Source: Alphaproteobacteria bacterium
GTDB lineage: Bacteria > Pseudomonadota > Alphaproteobacteria > Rhizobiales > Hyphomicrobiaceae
Direction: 5' to 3'
DNA length: 58,306 bases
Assembly (NCBI GenBank): GCA_018830445.1
Contig: JAHJSN010000070.1
Coordinates: forward strand, 1-58,306
The notes under the pieces were generated by a model. It searched no databases, had not been told where the DNA came from, and saw only the letters and a list, made by a program, of their open reading frames with translations. Positions 18,712 to 27,284 of the stretch are shown in pieces (the stretch's first letter is position 1; each line of letters opens with the position of its first letter). The translations under genes were made by a program, and so were the position numbers.

Positions 18712-19434
18712 TCAAATCTGGGGCATACGCGCAAACCCCTTGCCGAGAATCGGGCCGGTCGGTTTGCCGGTCGGTGAGCCACCTTCGGGCTCAATCGTGA
18801 TCTCGTACAGCTGGTCCGGCTTTGGAGCGGGAAGGCTCGGCCCTTGCAGCGTGATTTCGACTGCTTCGTCCATGATCCCCATCGAGACAGGTCCGGTTTC
18901 CTTGTTCGGGAGTGTCCAGACCTGAAGGGTTTTTCCGGAAGGGACGACGACGCCGTCGAGCGGGATGACGCGGATTTTCTGACCTTCGAAGGCTTCGACC
19001 AGGGAGACCGGCTTGGCTTGGTCGTCGAGCAGGACGATGATAAAGCGCGGTTGCAGCGGTTTCAAGTAGACGTAGGCGAGCGACGTGGCGAGGATTGCCG
19101 CCACTGCAGCAGCCGCGAAACCCGACCAGAATGAAGATCGCCGCTGCTGCCGGGACTGGGTTGCGCCAGCCGCGAGCCTGCGCTGCGACAGGTTGACGAT
19201 CTGAGGCCTGGGCTTATCGAGTTCCTCTTCAATACGATCCCACAAGCCTTCACGCGGGGGCGTGGCGGGCGCCGTCAAATCGAGTTCGAGGAGCCGCTCG
19301 CGTGCGCCGGCAACGGCGCGGCGGGTGTCGGCATCGCTGGAAACGCGGATTTCGAAATCAGCGACGTCTGCATCGCTCATCAAGCCAAGGACGTATTCGG
19401 AGGCGAGCACATCGATATCATCGTGTTCGCTCAT
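18712..19434 (-). CDS. RskA-type anti-sigma factor
   Basis: Membrane-bound inhibitor of the ECF sigma factor encoded just upstream. The N-terminal helical segment (ASEYVLGLMSDADVADFEIRV) is the sigma-binding type found in RskA-like proteins, lacking the HxxxCxxC zinc signature. One membrane helix lies near 112-135 (FAAAAVAAILATSLAYVYL), and the C-terminal half is an RskA periplasmic domain (KTLQVWTLPNKETGPVSMGIM). Release of sigma would be expected by proteolysis after a periplasmic signal, by analogy. The start ATG 19434 overlaps the sigma stop codon by four bases (ATGA), coupling the two. 240 residues. Confidence 0.88.
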   Translation of the reverse strand: MSEHDDIDVLASEYVLGLMSDADVADFEIRVSSDADTRRAVAGARERLLELDLTAPATPPREGLWDRIEEELDKPRPQIVNLSQRRLAAGATQSRQQRRSSFWSGFAAAAVAAILATSLAYVYLKPLQPRFIIVLLDDQAKPVSLVEAFEGQKIRVIPLDGVVVPSGKTLQVWTLPNKETGPVSMGIMDEAVEITLQGPSLPAPKPDQLYEITIEPEGGSPTGKPTGPILGKGFARMPQI

Positions 19435-19967
19435 GCCATGCACTCCTTGAGTGCCGCCAGGGCACGGCGAATCCAAGACTTTGCCGTGCCAAGCGGAACG
19501 CCGAGGATGCCGGCAATCTCACCATGGGAATAGCCGCCGACGTAGGCCAGAAGTACGCCCTTGCGCCGTTCGCTTTCGAGGCCTTCGAGGCAGCGGCGCA
19601 GCCTGCTGTCCTCGTCGAGCCGTTCGAATGCGTCATCGATTACGGCATCGCGGTCACGCAGCATATCCAGTGTGTCGTCCTCGACGAGGTCGAGGCGGCG
19701 TCCGTCGCGGACGACGTTGAGGGCACGGTTGCGCACGATGGTAAAGATCCAGGAGAGCGCCGATCCGCGTGACGCCTCATAGGTCGCGGCATGCTGCCAG
19801 ATCTGAATGAATGATTCCTGCACGATTTCTTCGGCCAGTTCCCTGCGACGGACGATGCGTTGAGCGACCGAAATCAATCTACCGGCCTCGGCGTCATACA
19901 ATTGGCGGAGGGCAACACGGTCACCCCGCGCAACCGCTTGAAGCACTCTTCCATGATCAAAAGACAT
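19431..19967 (-). CDS. ECF-type RNA polymerase sigma factor
   Basis: Extracytoplasmic-function sigma factor, 178 residues, with region 2 (RQLYDAEAGRLISVAQRIV ... AEEIVQESFIQIWQHAATY) and region 4 (GVLLAYVGGYSHGEIAGILGVPLGTAKSWIRRAL). It resembles the SigK/RskA-paired class, which fits the RskA-like anti-sigma encoded downstream with a 4-bp overlap. It reads away from the DUF7282 gene across a 230-base region holding inverted TGCATCCAAA motifs, which may be its own recognition elements (autoregulation), since SigK-class -35 elements contain CATCC. Confidence 0.9.
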   Translation of the reverse strand: MSFDHGRVLQAVARGDRVALRQLYDAEAGRLISVAQRIVRRRELAEEIVQESFIQIWQHAATYEASRGSALSWIFTIVRNRALNVVRDGRRLDLVEDDTLDMLRDRDAVIDDAFERLDEDSRLRRCLEGLESERRKGVLLAYVGGYSHGEIAGILGVPLGTAKSWIRRALAALKECMA

Positions 19968-20031
19968 TCGACCTCAACTGCCGCGAACCTGTCAGAATTG
20001 CCGTAATTATGCATACACACTTGATGCCCGA

Positions 20032-20040
20032 TTTGGATGC
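20032..20040 (-). promoter_or_regulatory. Candidate ECF -35 motif, sigma operon side
   Basis: GCATCCAAA read on the minus strand, directed toward the sigma factor gene 64 bases away. An identical copy on the plus strand is at 20078-20086. I cannot place a matching -10 with confidence. Confidence 0.4.
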
Positions 20041-20077
20041 ATTTCCCACGGGTTTGCCAGTTTTTTCACGATGCCTT

Positions 20078-20086
20078 GCATCCAAA
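20078..20086 (+). promoter_or_regulatory. Candidate ECF -35 motif, DUF7282 side
   Basis: GCATCCAAA on the plus strand, directed toward the DUF7282 gene. Three bases after it is the palindrome ACCCCCCTGGGGGGT (20089-20103), a possible operator or a transcript hairpin. Confidence 0.4.
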
Positions 20087-20197
20087 CCACCCCCCTGGGG
20101 GGTTCCCAACGCATGCAGGGTTTCGAAACGCCCCTGCGGTAGCGGCGGTCTCGAACGAGAACCGATCGCCAGGTCAACCATGAAGGGAATGAAAATC

Positions 20198-20611
20198 ATG
20201 AAAATCCAAGCTTTCGCAGCCAGTGTTCTTGGCGCGCTTGTCATCGCCGGTAGTGCCTACGCCGACGGGCACCTGATGGTGAAGGCAAGCGATCAGGACG
20301 TCTCCGGCGGCACCGTCACGGCTTCCGAAATTGGCGCCGGCGCAAACGGCTGGCTGGTCGTGCACCGCACAGATGCGGCGATGAAGCCGGGCCCCGTCGT
20401 CGGCCATGCGCCGTTGAAGTCGGGCAAGAACGTTGAAGTGGCTGCGATCCTGACGGAGCCGGTGAAAAAGGGTGAAATGCTGATGCTGATGCTCCACGGC
20501 GAAGCCGGTGGCAGCAAGACGGGCATTTTCGAATACACGCTCGGCGCCAAGGAAGACGGTCCGGTCAAGGTGGATGGCAAGCTCGTCATGACCGTGATCA
20601 CGGCGCAATAA
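20198..20611 (+). CDS. DUF7282-type secreted protein
   Basis: Exported protein of 137 residues. The signal peptide MKIQAFAASVLGALVIAGSAYA is followed by a single beta-rich domain with the DUF7282 pattern: ASDQDVSGGTVTASEI, GWLVVHRT, VVGHAPLKSGKNVEV, and LMLMLHGEAGGSKTGIFEY. No catalytic function is known to me for this fold. ATG 20198 is favoured because AGGGA lies 9 bases upstream; ATG 20180 (six residues longer, with AGG upstream) is equally open. It diverges from the ECF sigma operon and is likely one of its targets (inference from position and the shared motif). Confidence 0.75.
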   Translation: MKIQAFAASVLGALVIAGSAYADGHLMVKASDQDVSGGTVTASEIGAGANGWLVVHRTDAAMKPGPVVGHAPLKSGKNVEVAAILTEPVKKGEMLMLMLHGEAGGSKTGIFEYTLGAKEDGPVKVDGKLVMTVITAQ

Positions 20612-20862
20612 CCGTCGCCAAAGCAGAGGGGAGCAGCCTTCGTCGCAGTGCAGGCAAGATCGTGGCTGTGCGGCGGGCCCGGCGGGGCTGAACTCTCGAT
20701 TGGGTCCCAGCGGGGAGAGCCCGGCTGCGAATTGTGGAACAGTCACCCCCGTTTTCGCGATTCGCGGCCGTGCTTCTCGGGTTACGGAGATACGATATCA
20801 ACGATGACAGGAGCTTGTTGGTCGGATGGTTCGGGGCAACAAGCCGGCCGTGGTGGTGAAAG

Positions 20863-21408
20863 ATGCGTCCACCCAACATATTGATTGCGGGATTGTTGCT
20901 GGCGGTTGGGCTGATTGCAGCAGGCGGATGGCAGCCGGCTGCGGCCGCGCCAGAGGGTGAAGTCCGCGCTGCGAATCCGGAGGGTGAGTTGATATCCCTT
21001 GCCGAGATGAGCGATGACGAACTGCGCGCGGCGATGGTGAAGTTCGTCGAAAATTTCTACCTTGCCGGCGAAGACCAATCCGACGAGCAATTGACCGTGC
21101 TCTATGCGCCGGTCGTCGACTATTTCGGATCTCGCCGGAAGTCGCGCGTGGCAATAATCCGCGACCAGAAATCATATTACCGCAAGTGGCCGGATCGCAG
21201 TTTCCTGCTGGCGCCCAATACGCTTCGCGTTGAACGCACCTCCGGAGGCGAGCCAATCGTCGAGGTCACCTTCGAGTACCTGTTCGACAACCGGTCTGCG
21301 AAGCGGAGGTCGCGCGGGCGCGGGGTTTCCTATCTGACGCTCGACTTCTCGGTCGCGGGCGGTCAGATCATTCGCGAAGGCGGGCGCGTCTTACAGCGCT
21401 ACCGCTGA
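20863..21408 (+). CDS. Exported protein of unknown function
   Basis: 181-residue protein with a Sec signal (LIAGLLLAVGLIAAGGWQPAAAA, cleavage after about 29). The mature part (DDELRAAMVKFVENFYLAGEDQSDEQLTVLYAPVVDYFG ... VEVTFEYLFDNRSAKRRSRGRGVSYLTLDFSV) has the helix-then-curved-sheet look of SnoaL/NTF2-like proteins, which is a suggestion only. GGTGGTGAAAG precedes the ATG. Its stop codon directly abuts the stop of the converging phytase-like gene: TGATCA at 21406-21411 carries both stops. Confidence 0.7.
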   Translation: MRPPNILIAGLLLAVGLIAAGGWQPAAAAPEGEVRAANPEGELISLAEMSDDELRAAMVKFVENFYLAGEDQSDEQLTVLYAPVVDYFGSRRKSRVAIIRDQKSYYRKWPDRSFLLAPNTLRVERTSGGEPIVEVTFEYLFDNRSAKRRSRGRGVSYLTLDFSVAGGQIIREGGRVLQRYR

Positions 21409-22563
21409 TCACAGCGGTTCTGTTCGCGCGGAGGCTTTGTCATCTTCCAACCGGAACTGCAACAGAATTGTGCGCTGGAACAGGCGATTGAAGTTGTCGT
21501 CGGAAATCAGGGTGAGGACCGGGGCGCCAGAGCGATCCTGATGGATGGCGAGGCCTTCCATGTTGTCGATGTCCTGGCTCATGGTTGCTTCGAGCAGGAC
21601 TTCTCCCTCGATGTTCGCGTTGGGCTTGATGTCGGACACAGCTAAGCGGCGCAGGCGCATCTTGATGCCTTCGAGCCAGTTGAAGCGGCGCTCGAGAATG
21701 ATGAGATCGCCGTCGGGCAGGGAGGCCATGCCGGTGATGTCGTAACCGCCGATGTCGCTCAGCGTATAGGCATTGGCCTTGCCGTTGGTCCAGAACCAGC
21801 CGGTATGACGGCCCGTAGAGTCATGCATGCGCTCGGCGATTGCGATGAGCGAGCCGCGATAGCGGCCCTTGGAGAGAAGGGTCATCGCTTCGAAGCCGAG
21901 TAGACCGCTCATTGTGCCGCGGCTCTTGTCGGGGCGGACGTAAGAGCGCGGGGGGGAAACTCCGCCGGGGCCGATATCGAACCTGCCGATGCGGTGGTTC
22001 TGCTCGAAGGATATCAGCAAGGTGCCGTTCTTCGTGGTGCCGGAGACGAGTTCGACGGCTTCGGCATCGCGGTCGCGTTCACGGTTCAGCGGGGTGCCGT
22101 TCATCGCCTTCAGCGGGCCGGTGCGGGCGTCGTCGAAGGAAGCGAGAATCTCGCCTTTCATGCCGAGGCGTGCCGTCATCCATAACCCGGCATCGGACAC
22201 TGCGATTATACCGCGTCCATCCGGATCAACGGCGATGCCCGACCAGCCGCCGAAAGTCTTTTCCTCGCTCGACAGCTTGAGACCGCCGAGAAACGTCAAC
22301 TTGCCGAAGCGGCGCCTGGCGGAATCCGTGCGGTCGAAATACGAGATCGGCGTGGCGTTGACCGCGATCGTGCGTACGCCGAGGCGCTTCGGGTCGGGCT
22401 TGGGTTCGGCAAAGGTACTGTCGGCAGGCACGAAAACGGAGAGCGCAGCACAACAAAGACCGAGTGTCAGCGCGCGGCGGTTGAGAGTACCACCGCTCGG
22501 CCTCGTCGGGGCTGGCAAGCGGCGATGCTGCGGGCTGGTATGACTCAACTTGGCTGCCTTCAA
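21409..22563 (-). CDS. Phytase-like / esterase-like exported protein
   Basis: 384-residue protein of the phytase-like (esterase-like activity of phytase, PF13449-type) family, a periplasmic beta-propeller. Signal region about 28-52 ([24 protein letters not shown]). Family hallmarks: [66 protein letters not shown] and [10 protein letters not shown]. Substrate unknown; members are annotated as phytase-like without strong biochemical proof. The ATG overlaps the cobT stop by four bases (ATGA, 22560-22563), so it is translated with cobT although its role in cobalamin synthesis is not evident. Confidence 0.82.
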   Translation of the reverse strand: MKAAKLSHTSPQHRRLPAPTRPSGGTLNRRALTLGLCCAALSVFVPADSTFAEPKPDPKRLGVRTIAVNATPISYFDRTDSARRRFGKLTFLGGLKLSSEEKTFGGWSGIAVDPDGRGIIAVSDAGLWMTARLGMKGEILASFDDARTGPLKAMNGTPLNRERDRDAEAVELVSGTTKNGTLLISFEQNHRIGRFDIGPGGVSPPRSYVRPDKSRGTMSGLLGFEAMTLLSKGRYRGSLIAIAERMHDSTGRHTGWFWTNGKANAYTLSDIGGYDITGMASLPDGDLIILERRFNWLEGIKMRLRRLAVSDIKPNANIEGEVLLEATMSQDIDNMEGLAIHQDRSGAPVLTLISDDNFNRLFQRTILLQFRLEDDKASARTEPL

Positions 22564-24464
22564 TGCAGTTGCCGGCCGGCTGCGCCACCCCTTCGCCTGG
22601 GGGGGATGCCGGTACGCTGTGGTTCGGGCGTGGCCTCTTCGAACAGCTCGACAAGTTTGTCGGTCATTGCGCCGGCCAATTCGCTCGGGTCGGTTATGGT
22701 GACGGCGCGGCGGTAATAGCGGGTGACGTCGTGACCGATGCCGATCGCGATCAATTGCACGGCGCTCCTGGTTTCGATTTCCTTGATGACCTGGCGCAAA
22801 TGGTGTTCGAGATAATGCGGCGAATTCACCGACAGGGTGGAATCGTCGACGGGTGCACCATCGGAAATCATCATCAGAATGCGGCGCTGCTCGGGCCGGC
22901 CGAGAAGGCGCTTGTGCGCCCAGGCGAGGGCTTCACCGTCGATGTTCTCCTTCAAAAGGCCTTCGCGCATCATCAGGGCAAGCGAGCGTTTGGCGCGCCG
23001 CCAGGGGGCATCGGCGGTCTTGTAGACGATGTGGCGGAGATCGTTGAGGCGGCCGGGGTTGGAAGGCTTGCCATCGTTGAGCCAATCTTCGCGGGATTGG
23101 CCGCCTTTCCATGCGCGCGTGGTGAAGCCGAGGATCTCGACCTTGACGCCGCAGCGTTCGAGAGTCCGCGCAAGGATGTCGGCGCAGGTGGCGGCAACCA
23201 GGATCGGACGGCCGCGCATGGAGCCGGAGTTGTCGATCAGGAGCGTCACAACGGTGTCGCGGAAATCGATGTCGCTTTCCTGCTTGAAGGAGAGCGGGGC
23301 GGTGGGATCGATGATGACGCGGGTCAGCCGCGACGTGTCGAGCGTGCCTTCTTCGAGGTCGAAGCTCCAGTCGCGGTTCTGCTGGGCCATCAGGCGGCGT
23401 TGCAGGCGGTTGGCAAGACGCGCGACGACGCTCGACAGGCCGTGCAGTTCCTTGTCGAGGAAGGTGCGCAAGCGTTCCAGCTCTTCGACGGTGGCGAGGT
23501 TTTCTGCGGCTTCCTCCTCGTCGTGGGCGCGGGTAAACACCTTATAGCCGAACAGTTCCGGGTCATCGAGAACGGACGAATTGGGCCGCCAGGGTTCGGA
23601 GGTTTCGGTCGACTCGTCGCCTTCGAGTTCGTCGCTGTGGTCCTCATCGGCGGAGGCGGGTTCGTCATGCTGGTCGAACTCGCCGAGGTCGTCCTGTTCG
23701 GCGGCGTCGTGGGGTTCCTGGTCCTCGGTGCCGGTGTCGCCGGATTCGTTCTCCTCGGCCGAATCGCTACCGCCTTCGGAAACGTCGGGCTCCTCCTCCT
23801 GCTGCTCGGAACCCTGGGCTTCGTTGGCGTCCTGAAGCAGATCGAAGGCGCGCAGCATGTCCTGCATCAGACGGCCGAATTTCTCCTGGTCCTCGACGTT
23901 TTCACCGAGACGCTCGAAAAGATCGCCGGCGCGGTCCTCGACCCATGGGCGCCATTCTTCGACCAGGCCTCTGGCGGTTTCCGGAGGGGCGGCCCCGGTC
24001 AACTGCTGACGGACCAGCAAGGCTAGCGCATCCGGGAGGGGGGCCTCCTGGCGGGACTTTATCTTGGCGTAGCGGCCGTGCGCATAGGCCGCCTCCAACT
24101 TGGCGTTGAGGTTTTGCGCCATGCCTTGCATGCGGTTGGCCCCGACGGACTCTACACGGGCGCGTTCCATCGCCTCAAAGGCATCGCGGGCGGGGCCGTG
24201 CGATGGAGCAAGCCGTTCGTGCAGGCGCTTGTCGTGGCACGCGGCCTGAAGCGAGAGTGAATCGGCGCAGCCGCGCAGCACAGCGATTTCGAGTCTTGTG
24301 GGCGTGCGCGGGGGCTCGGGCAGGTGGACGTTCTTGCCGACCAGCAGCGGCTGGCCCGCGTGGTAGGCAACGTGGACTTCGCTGTCTCCGGCGATAGTGC
24401 GAACGGCAATGCCGAGCGCGCGCTTGAAGGGTTCGACTGGGGTTTCCTTGCGCTTGTTCGTCAT
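22560..24464 (-). CDS. cobT: Aerobic cobaltochelatase subunit CobT
   Basis: Large AAA-partner subunit of the aerobic (CobNST) cobaltochelatase, which inserts cobalt into hydrogenobyrinic acid a,c-diamide using ATP. The 634 residues show the N-terminal helical part, a very acidic Glu/Asp/Ser-rich linker (about 212-290), and a C-terminal von Willebrand A-type domain with the MIDAS motif DNSGSMRG (411-418) and a second metal site near [12 protein letters not shown]. Part of a minus-strand run cobS - MaoC-like - cobT - phytase-like, joined by ATGA overlaps on both sides of cobT. CobN is not in the window. Confidence 0.96.
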   Translation of the reverse strand: MTNKRKETPVEPFKRALGIAVRTIAGDSEVHVAYHAGQPLLVGKNVHLPEPPRTPTRLEIAVLRGCADSLSLQAACHDKRLHERLAPSHGPARDAFEAMERARVESVGANRMQGMAQNLNAKLEAAYAHGRYAKIKSRQEAPLPDALALLVRQQLTGAAPPETARGLVEEWRPWVEDRAGDLFERLGENVEDQEKFGRLMQDMLRAFDLLQDANEAQGSEQQEEEPDVSEGGSDSAEENESGDTGTEDQEPHDAAEQDDLGEFDQHDEPASADEDHSDELEGDESTETSEPWRPNSSVLDDPELFGYKVFTRAHDEEEAAENLATVEELERLRTFLDKELHGLSSVVARLANRLQRRLMAQQNRDWSFDLEEGTLDTSRLTRVIIDPTAPLSFKQESDIDFRDTVVTLLIDNSGSMRGRPILVAATCADILARTLERCGVKVEILGFTTRAWKGGQSREDWLNDGKPSNPGRLNDLRHIVYKTADAPWRRAKRSLALMMREGLLKENIDGEALAWAHKRLLGRPEQRRILMMISDGAPVDDSTLSVNSPHYLEHHLRQVIKEIETRSAVQLIAIGIGHDVTRYYRRAVTITDPSELAGAMTDKLVELFEEATPEPQRTGIPPRRRGGAAGRQLH

Positions 24465-24943
24465 CCCGCATCATCCGGGGAAGCCGACTTATGGGTCAAC
24501 AGCAAGAGGCTGCCCGTGGCGTTCAGAAGTGTCAGGGAATTGGCGACATCGCGGATCTCGCCGGTAAGCGTAACGACGGTGCCGTTCAGCTTTTCGGACC
24601 ATTTCTTTTCGGCAATTGCCCAGATGAGGTCGGTTTCGGTGCCGGCTTTCACGGCCCGGCGAAGGGTTAGATCAAAACCGAGACCGACAGCTTCGCCGTT
24701 TGCCGCGAACTTGTCGGCGACAACAGAAATCAGCACTCCGGTGGTGTGTGCGGCGGAAGCAATGAGGCTGCCGAAGCGGCTTGACGCAGCCAGTTCGCCA
24801 TCGTGGTGCAGCGGATTGGTGTCGCCGGCCATCGCCGCATATGCGCGGATGTTCTCCTCGGTGAAGGTGTAGCGGTGCGAGACCACGCGGCCGACCTCGT
24901 GGAGTCCGGCAACCTTCTTTGGGCTATCGGCGGGTTGCTGCAT
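24461..24943 (-). CDS. MaoC-like acyl dehydratase (hotdog fold)
   Basis: 160-residue hotdog-fold protein with the R-specific enoyl hydratase motif: [29 protein letters not shown] carries the expected Asp and His. Such enzymes hydrate enoyl-thioesters or act on other acyl groups. Its place between cobS (11 bases before its start) and cobT (4-bp ATGA overlap) ties its expression to cobaltochelatase, yet no cobalamin step needs it; the link may be only regulatory. ATG 24943 has GGAAAGG upstream; the 36-residue longer frame overlaps the cobS end and is rejected. Confidence 0.82.
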   Translation of the reverse strand: MQQPADSPKKVAGLHEVGRVVSHRYTFTEENIRAYAAMAGDTNPLHHDGELAASSRFGSLIASAAHTTGVLISVVADKFAANGEAVGLGFDLTLRRAVKAGTETDLIWAIAEKKWSEKLNGTVVTLTGEIRDVANSLTLLNATGSLLLLTHKSASPDDAG

Positions 24944-24954
24944 GACCTTTCCGT

Positions 24955-25959
24955 TCAGGCCAGCGCGACGTTGGCGGAACTTTCGGGCAGGTCTTCGCCA
25001 AAGCAGCGCTGGTAAAGCTCGGCGACGACAGGGCGTTCGAGTTCGTCGCATTTGTTGAGGAAGGTGAGGCGGAAGGCGAAGCCGATATCGGAGAAGATTT
25101 CGGCGTTCTCCGCCCAGGTCATAACCGTGCGCGGGCTCATAACGGTGGAAAGGTCACCATTGATGAAGGCCTGGCGGGTCAGGTCGGCGACGCGAACCAT
25201 GTTGGATACGGCCTGGCGCTTGTGTTCGCTCTTGGCGAAGGATTTGACCTTGGAAAGGACAATGCCGACTTCGTCGTCGTGCGGCAGGTAGTTGAGGGTG
25301 ACGACGATCGACCAGCGGTCGAGCTGGCCCTGGTTCAGCTGCTGGGTGCCGTGATAGAGGCCGGAAGTGTCGCCGAGCCCGATGGTGTTGGTGGTGGCGA
25401 ACAAACGGAACGCCTTGTGCGGGCGAATGACGCGCGACTGGTCGAGGAGCGTCAGGCGGCCCGACACTTCGAGAACGCGCTGGATGACGAACATCACGTC
25501 CGGGCGGCCGGCGTCGTATTCATCGAAGACGAGGGCGGTGTTCGACTGCAGGGCGTAGGGCAATATGCCCTCGCGGAACTCGGTGACCTGCTTGCCGTCC
25601 TTGAGGACGATGGCGTCCTTGCCGACGAGGTCGATACGGGAGACGTGGCTGTCCAGATTGATGCGCAGGCATGGCCAGTTGAGCCGTGCAGCGACCTGCT
25701 CGATATGGGTCGATTTGCCGGTGCCGTGATAGCCCTGCACCATGACGCGGCGGTTGTGCTTGAAGCCCGCGAGGATCGCAAGCGTCACGTCCTTGTTGAA
25801 CAGGTAATCGGGATCGAAGTCCGGCACGTGCTCGTTGGATTGCGAATAAGCCGGAACCTTCATGTCGCTGTCGATGCCGAACAGCTGGCGGGCGGAGACC
25901 TCGATGTCGGGCAGTCCTGCCTCGGCGGCCTTGGTGGCCTTGGTGGTTTGCGACGCCAT
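24955..25959 (-). CDS. cobS: Aerobic cobaltochelatase subunit CobS
   Basis: AAA+ ATPase subunit of the CobNST cobaltochelatase, related to BchI/MoxR. Walker [10 protein letters not shown] (76-84), Walker B LVFDEYD (143-149), a sensor-1 segment FRLFATTNT and a conserved arginine region (QLDRWSIVV). The N-terminus [29 protein letters not shown] is the usual CobS beginning, so ATG 25959 is taken rather than the longer frame to 26088. Forms hexameric rings with CobT. 334 residues. About 143 bases follow the DnaJ-like gene upstream. Confidence 0.96.
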   Translation of the reverse strand: MASQTTKATKAAEAGLPDIEVSARQLFGIDSDMKVPAYSQSNEHVPDFDPDYLFNKDVTLAILAGFKHNRRVMVQGYHGTGKSTHIEQVAARLNWPCLRINLDSHVSRIDLVGKDAIVLKDGKQVTEFREGILPYALQSNTALVFDEYDAGRPDVMFVIQRVLEVSGRLTLLDQSRVIRPHKAFRLFATTNTIGLGDTSGLYHGTQQLNQGQLDRWSIVVTLNYLPHDDEVGIVLSKVKSFAKSEHKRQAVSNMVRVADLTRQAFINGDLSTVMSPRTVMTWAENAEIFSDIGFAFRLTFLNKCDELERPVVAELYQRCFGEDLPESSANVALA

Positions 25960-26040
25960 GGCTTCAGGATGATCTTTCAGATTTTCGGCGAAGCCTGTCC
26001 GGCCACGCTTTCGGTGTGGAAGGATGTGTGTCCGTACGCG

Positions 26041-26062
26041 GCGTATAATACGCGCGCGCGCG
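26041..26062. repeat. TATAAT palindrome and (CG)6 tract upstream of cobS
   Basis: GCGTATAATACGC (26041-26053) is a perfect palindrome around one A and runs directly into six CG dinucleotides (26051-26062). The palindrome contains a TATAAT box on the plus strand and TATTAT on the minus strand; for cobS it would lie about 85 bases upstream. I find no good -35 box. Confidence 0.35.
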
Positions 26063-26102
26063 CCAGCCTTGATCTGGGCGCACGACACGCCGGCCCGGCC
26101 GA

Positions 26103-26744
26103 TTAAACGAGGCCTGCCTGCTTCAGGTAGTTATAGGCTTGGAGGATTTCGCGCAACTTATCCTCTGAGCGCCGATCGCCGCCGTTGGCATCGGGATGGT
26201 GCTCCTTGACCAGGGCCTTATAGCGCGCCTTGATGTCTTCCTTGGTTGCTTCGGGGCTCAGGTGAAGGGTCTGAAGCGCCTTGCGTTCCAACGGCTTGAG
26301 GTTACGCTTCTTGGTGCGCAAGTCGTCGCGGGCCTGTTTGGCACGCCAGGCAAAAAAGCCGTGCGGATCGCGGGCGCGACGTACCGCCTCGTCCGAGCCC
26401 GTGGCGGTTTTTTCGGGTTCGGCGTCCTTGCCGTCACCCATTTTCCAAGTGGGGCGATGGCCGGTGATCGATTCCTTCAAGAAGGTCTCGACTTCATTGT
26501 CCGACATGCCATCGAAGTAGTTGTAGGAATTATTGTACTGGCGGACATGATCGACGCAGAACCAGAAATAATCGCCGTCGCGCCCGCGGCCCATTGGCGC
26601 ACGGTGCGGGCCCGGCTTGTCGCAACCCTTCCATTGGCACGTCAGAGAACCGTCGGAGCGCTCGTTCTTGGCGGTGGACTTGGACGAGCGGCCTCGCTTG
26701 CCGGCGACGCGGATCGAGTCAAAGTATTTCGATTCAAGTTTCAT
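26103..26744 (-). CDS. J-domain (DnaJ-like) protein
   Basis: 213-residue co-chaperone-like protein conserved next to cobS in Hyphomicrobiales. The J-domain is at the C-terminus (about 155-213) with the essential HPD at 183-185 ([11 protein letters not shown]). The N-terminal part holds C36, C41, C63 and H66, spaced like a small zinc site ([10 protein letters not shown] ... [10 protein letters not shown]), and the conserved SYNYFDGM and [11 protein letters not shown] blocks. The start [13 protein letters not shown] matches family N-termini, so ATG 26744 is used instead of a 95-residue extension. Should stimulate an Hsp70; the client is unknown. Divergent from bolA. Confidence 0.9.
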   Translation of the reverse strand: MKLESKYFDSIRVAGKRGRSSKSTAKNERSDGSLTCQWKGCDKPGPHRAPMGRGRDGDYFWFCVDHVRQYNNSYNYFDGMSDNEVETFLKESITGHRPTWKMGDGKDAEPEKTATGSDEAVRRARDPHGFFAWRAKQARDDLRTKKRNLKPLERKALQTLHLSPEATKEDIKARYKALVKEHHPDANGGDRRSEDKLREILQAYNYLKQAGLV

Positions 26745-26958
26745 GCGGTGAAGTATGATCCCTCCGACTGAGCTACACAAGCCGATGGTTCGATGGCAGC
26801 GCCTCGGCGTTGCGGCGATGACATAGGTCGCATTCAAAATGGCGTTGTAACGGCAGGCGTGCGAGTTTCGTGCCGATGCGAAACACGTCAGCAACTGTTG
26901 TCGGAGCCCGTTGCCCCTCGGCGACTCGCGAAGAGCGGAAGAATATGGAGACAAAAGG

Positions 26959-27234
26959 TTGAGTATTGAACAACAAATGCGCGAAAAATTGATGATCGCC
27001 CTGGAGCCGATCCGGCTCGACATCCTCAATGAAAGCGAAATGCATGCTGGCCACCGCTCCTCGCCGGGGACGGGGGACAGTCACTTTCGGATGCTGATCG
27101 TGTCGCCAAGGTTTGCTGGCAAGCCGCGGGTCGAGCGGCACAGGATGGTCAACGAAACACTCGCGGAGGAACTGGCAGGGCGGATTCACGCACTGGCGCT
27201 AAGGACCTACGCCCCCGGAGAGGCGTTCGAATAA
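26959..27234 (+). CDS. bolA: BolA family protein
   Basis: 91-residue BolA protein, a partner of monothiol glutaredoxins in iron-sulfur and iron regulation. The KH-like fold shows LDILNESEMHAGHR (with the conserved His for cluster ligation), SHFRMLIVSPRFAGKPRVERHRMVNETLAEEL and IHALALRTYAPGE. The TTG at 26959 is the likely start: GGAG is 8 bases upstream and MSIEQQMREKL fits the family, while the ATG at 26977 has no ribosome-binding site. Confidence 0.93.
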   Translation: MSIEQQMREKLMIALEPIRLDILNESEMHAGHRSSPGTGDSHFRMLIVSPRFAGKPRVERHRMVNETLAEELAGRIHALALRTYAPGEAFE

Positions 27235-27284
27235 CGCCGGCCTGGATATGTTGTTCTGCGGGGTCAGGGGTCGGGTGGTTTTGG

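Noticed and set aside
22563-24026. 487-codon open frame on the plus strand
   Set aside because: Antisense to cobT, whose MIDAS motif and length are certain; the reverse frame has no recognisable features.
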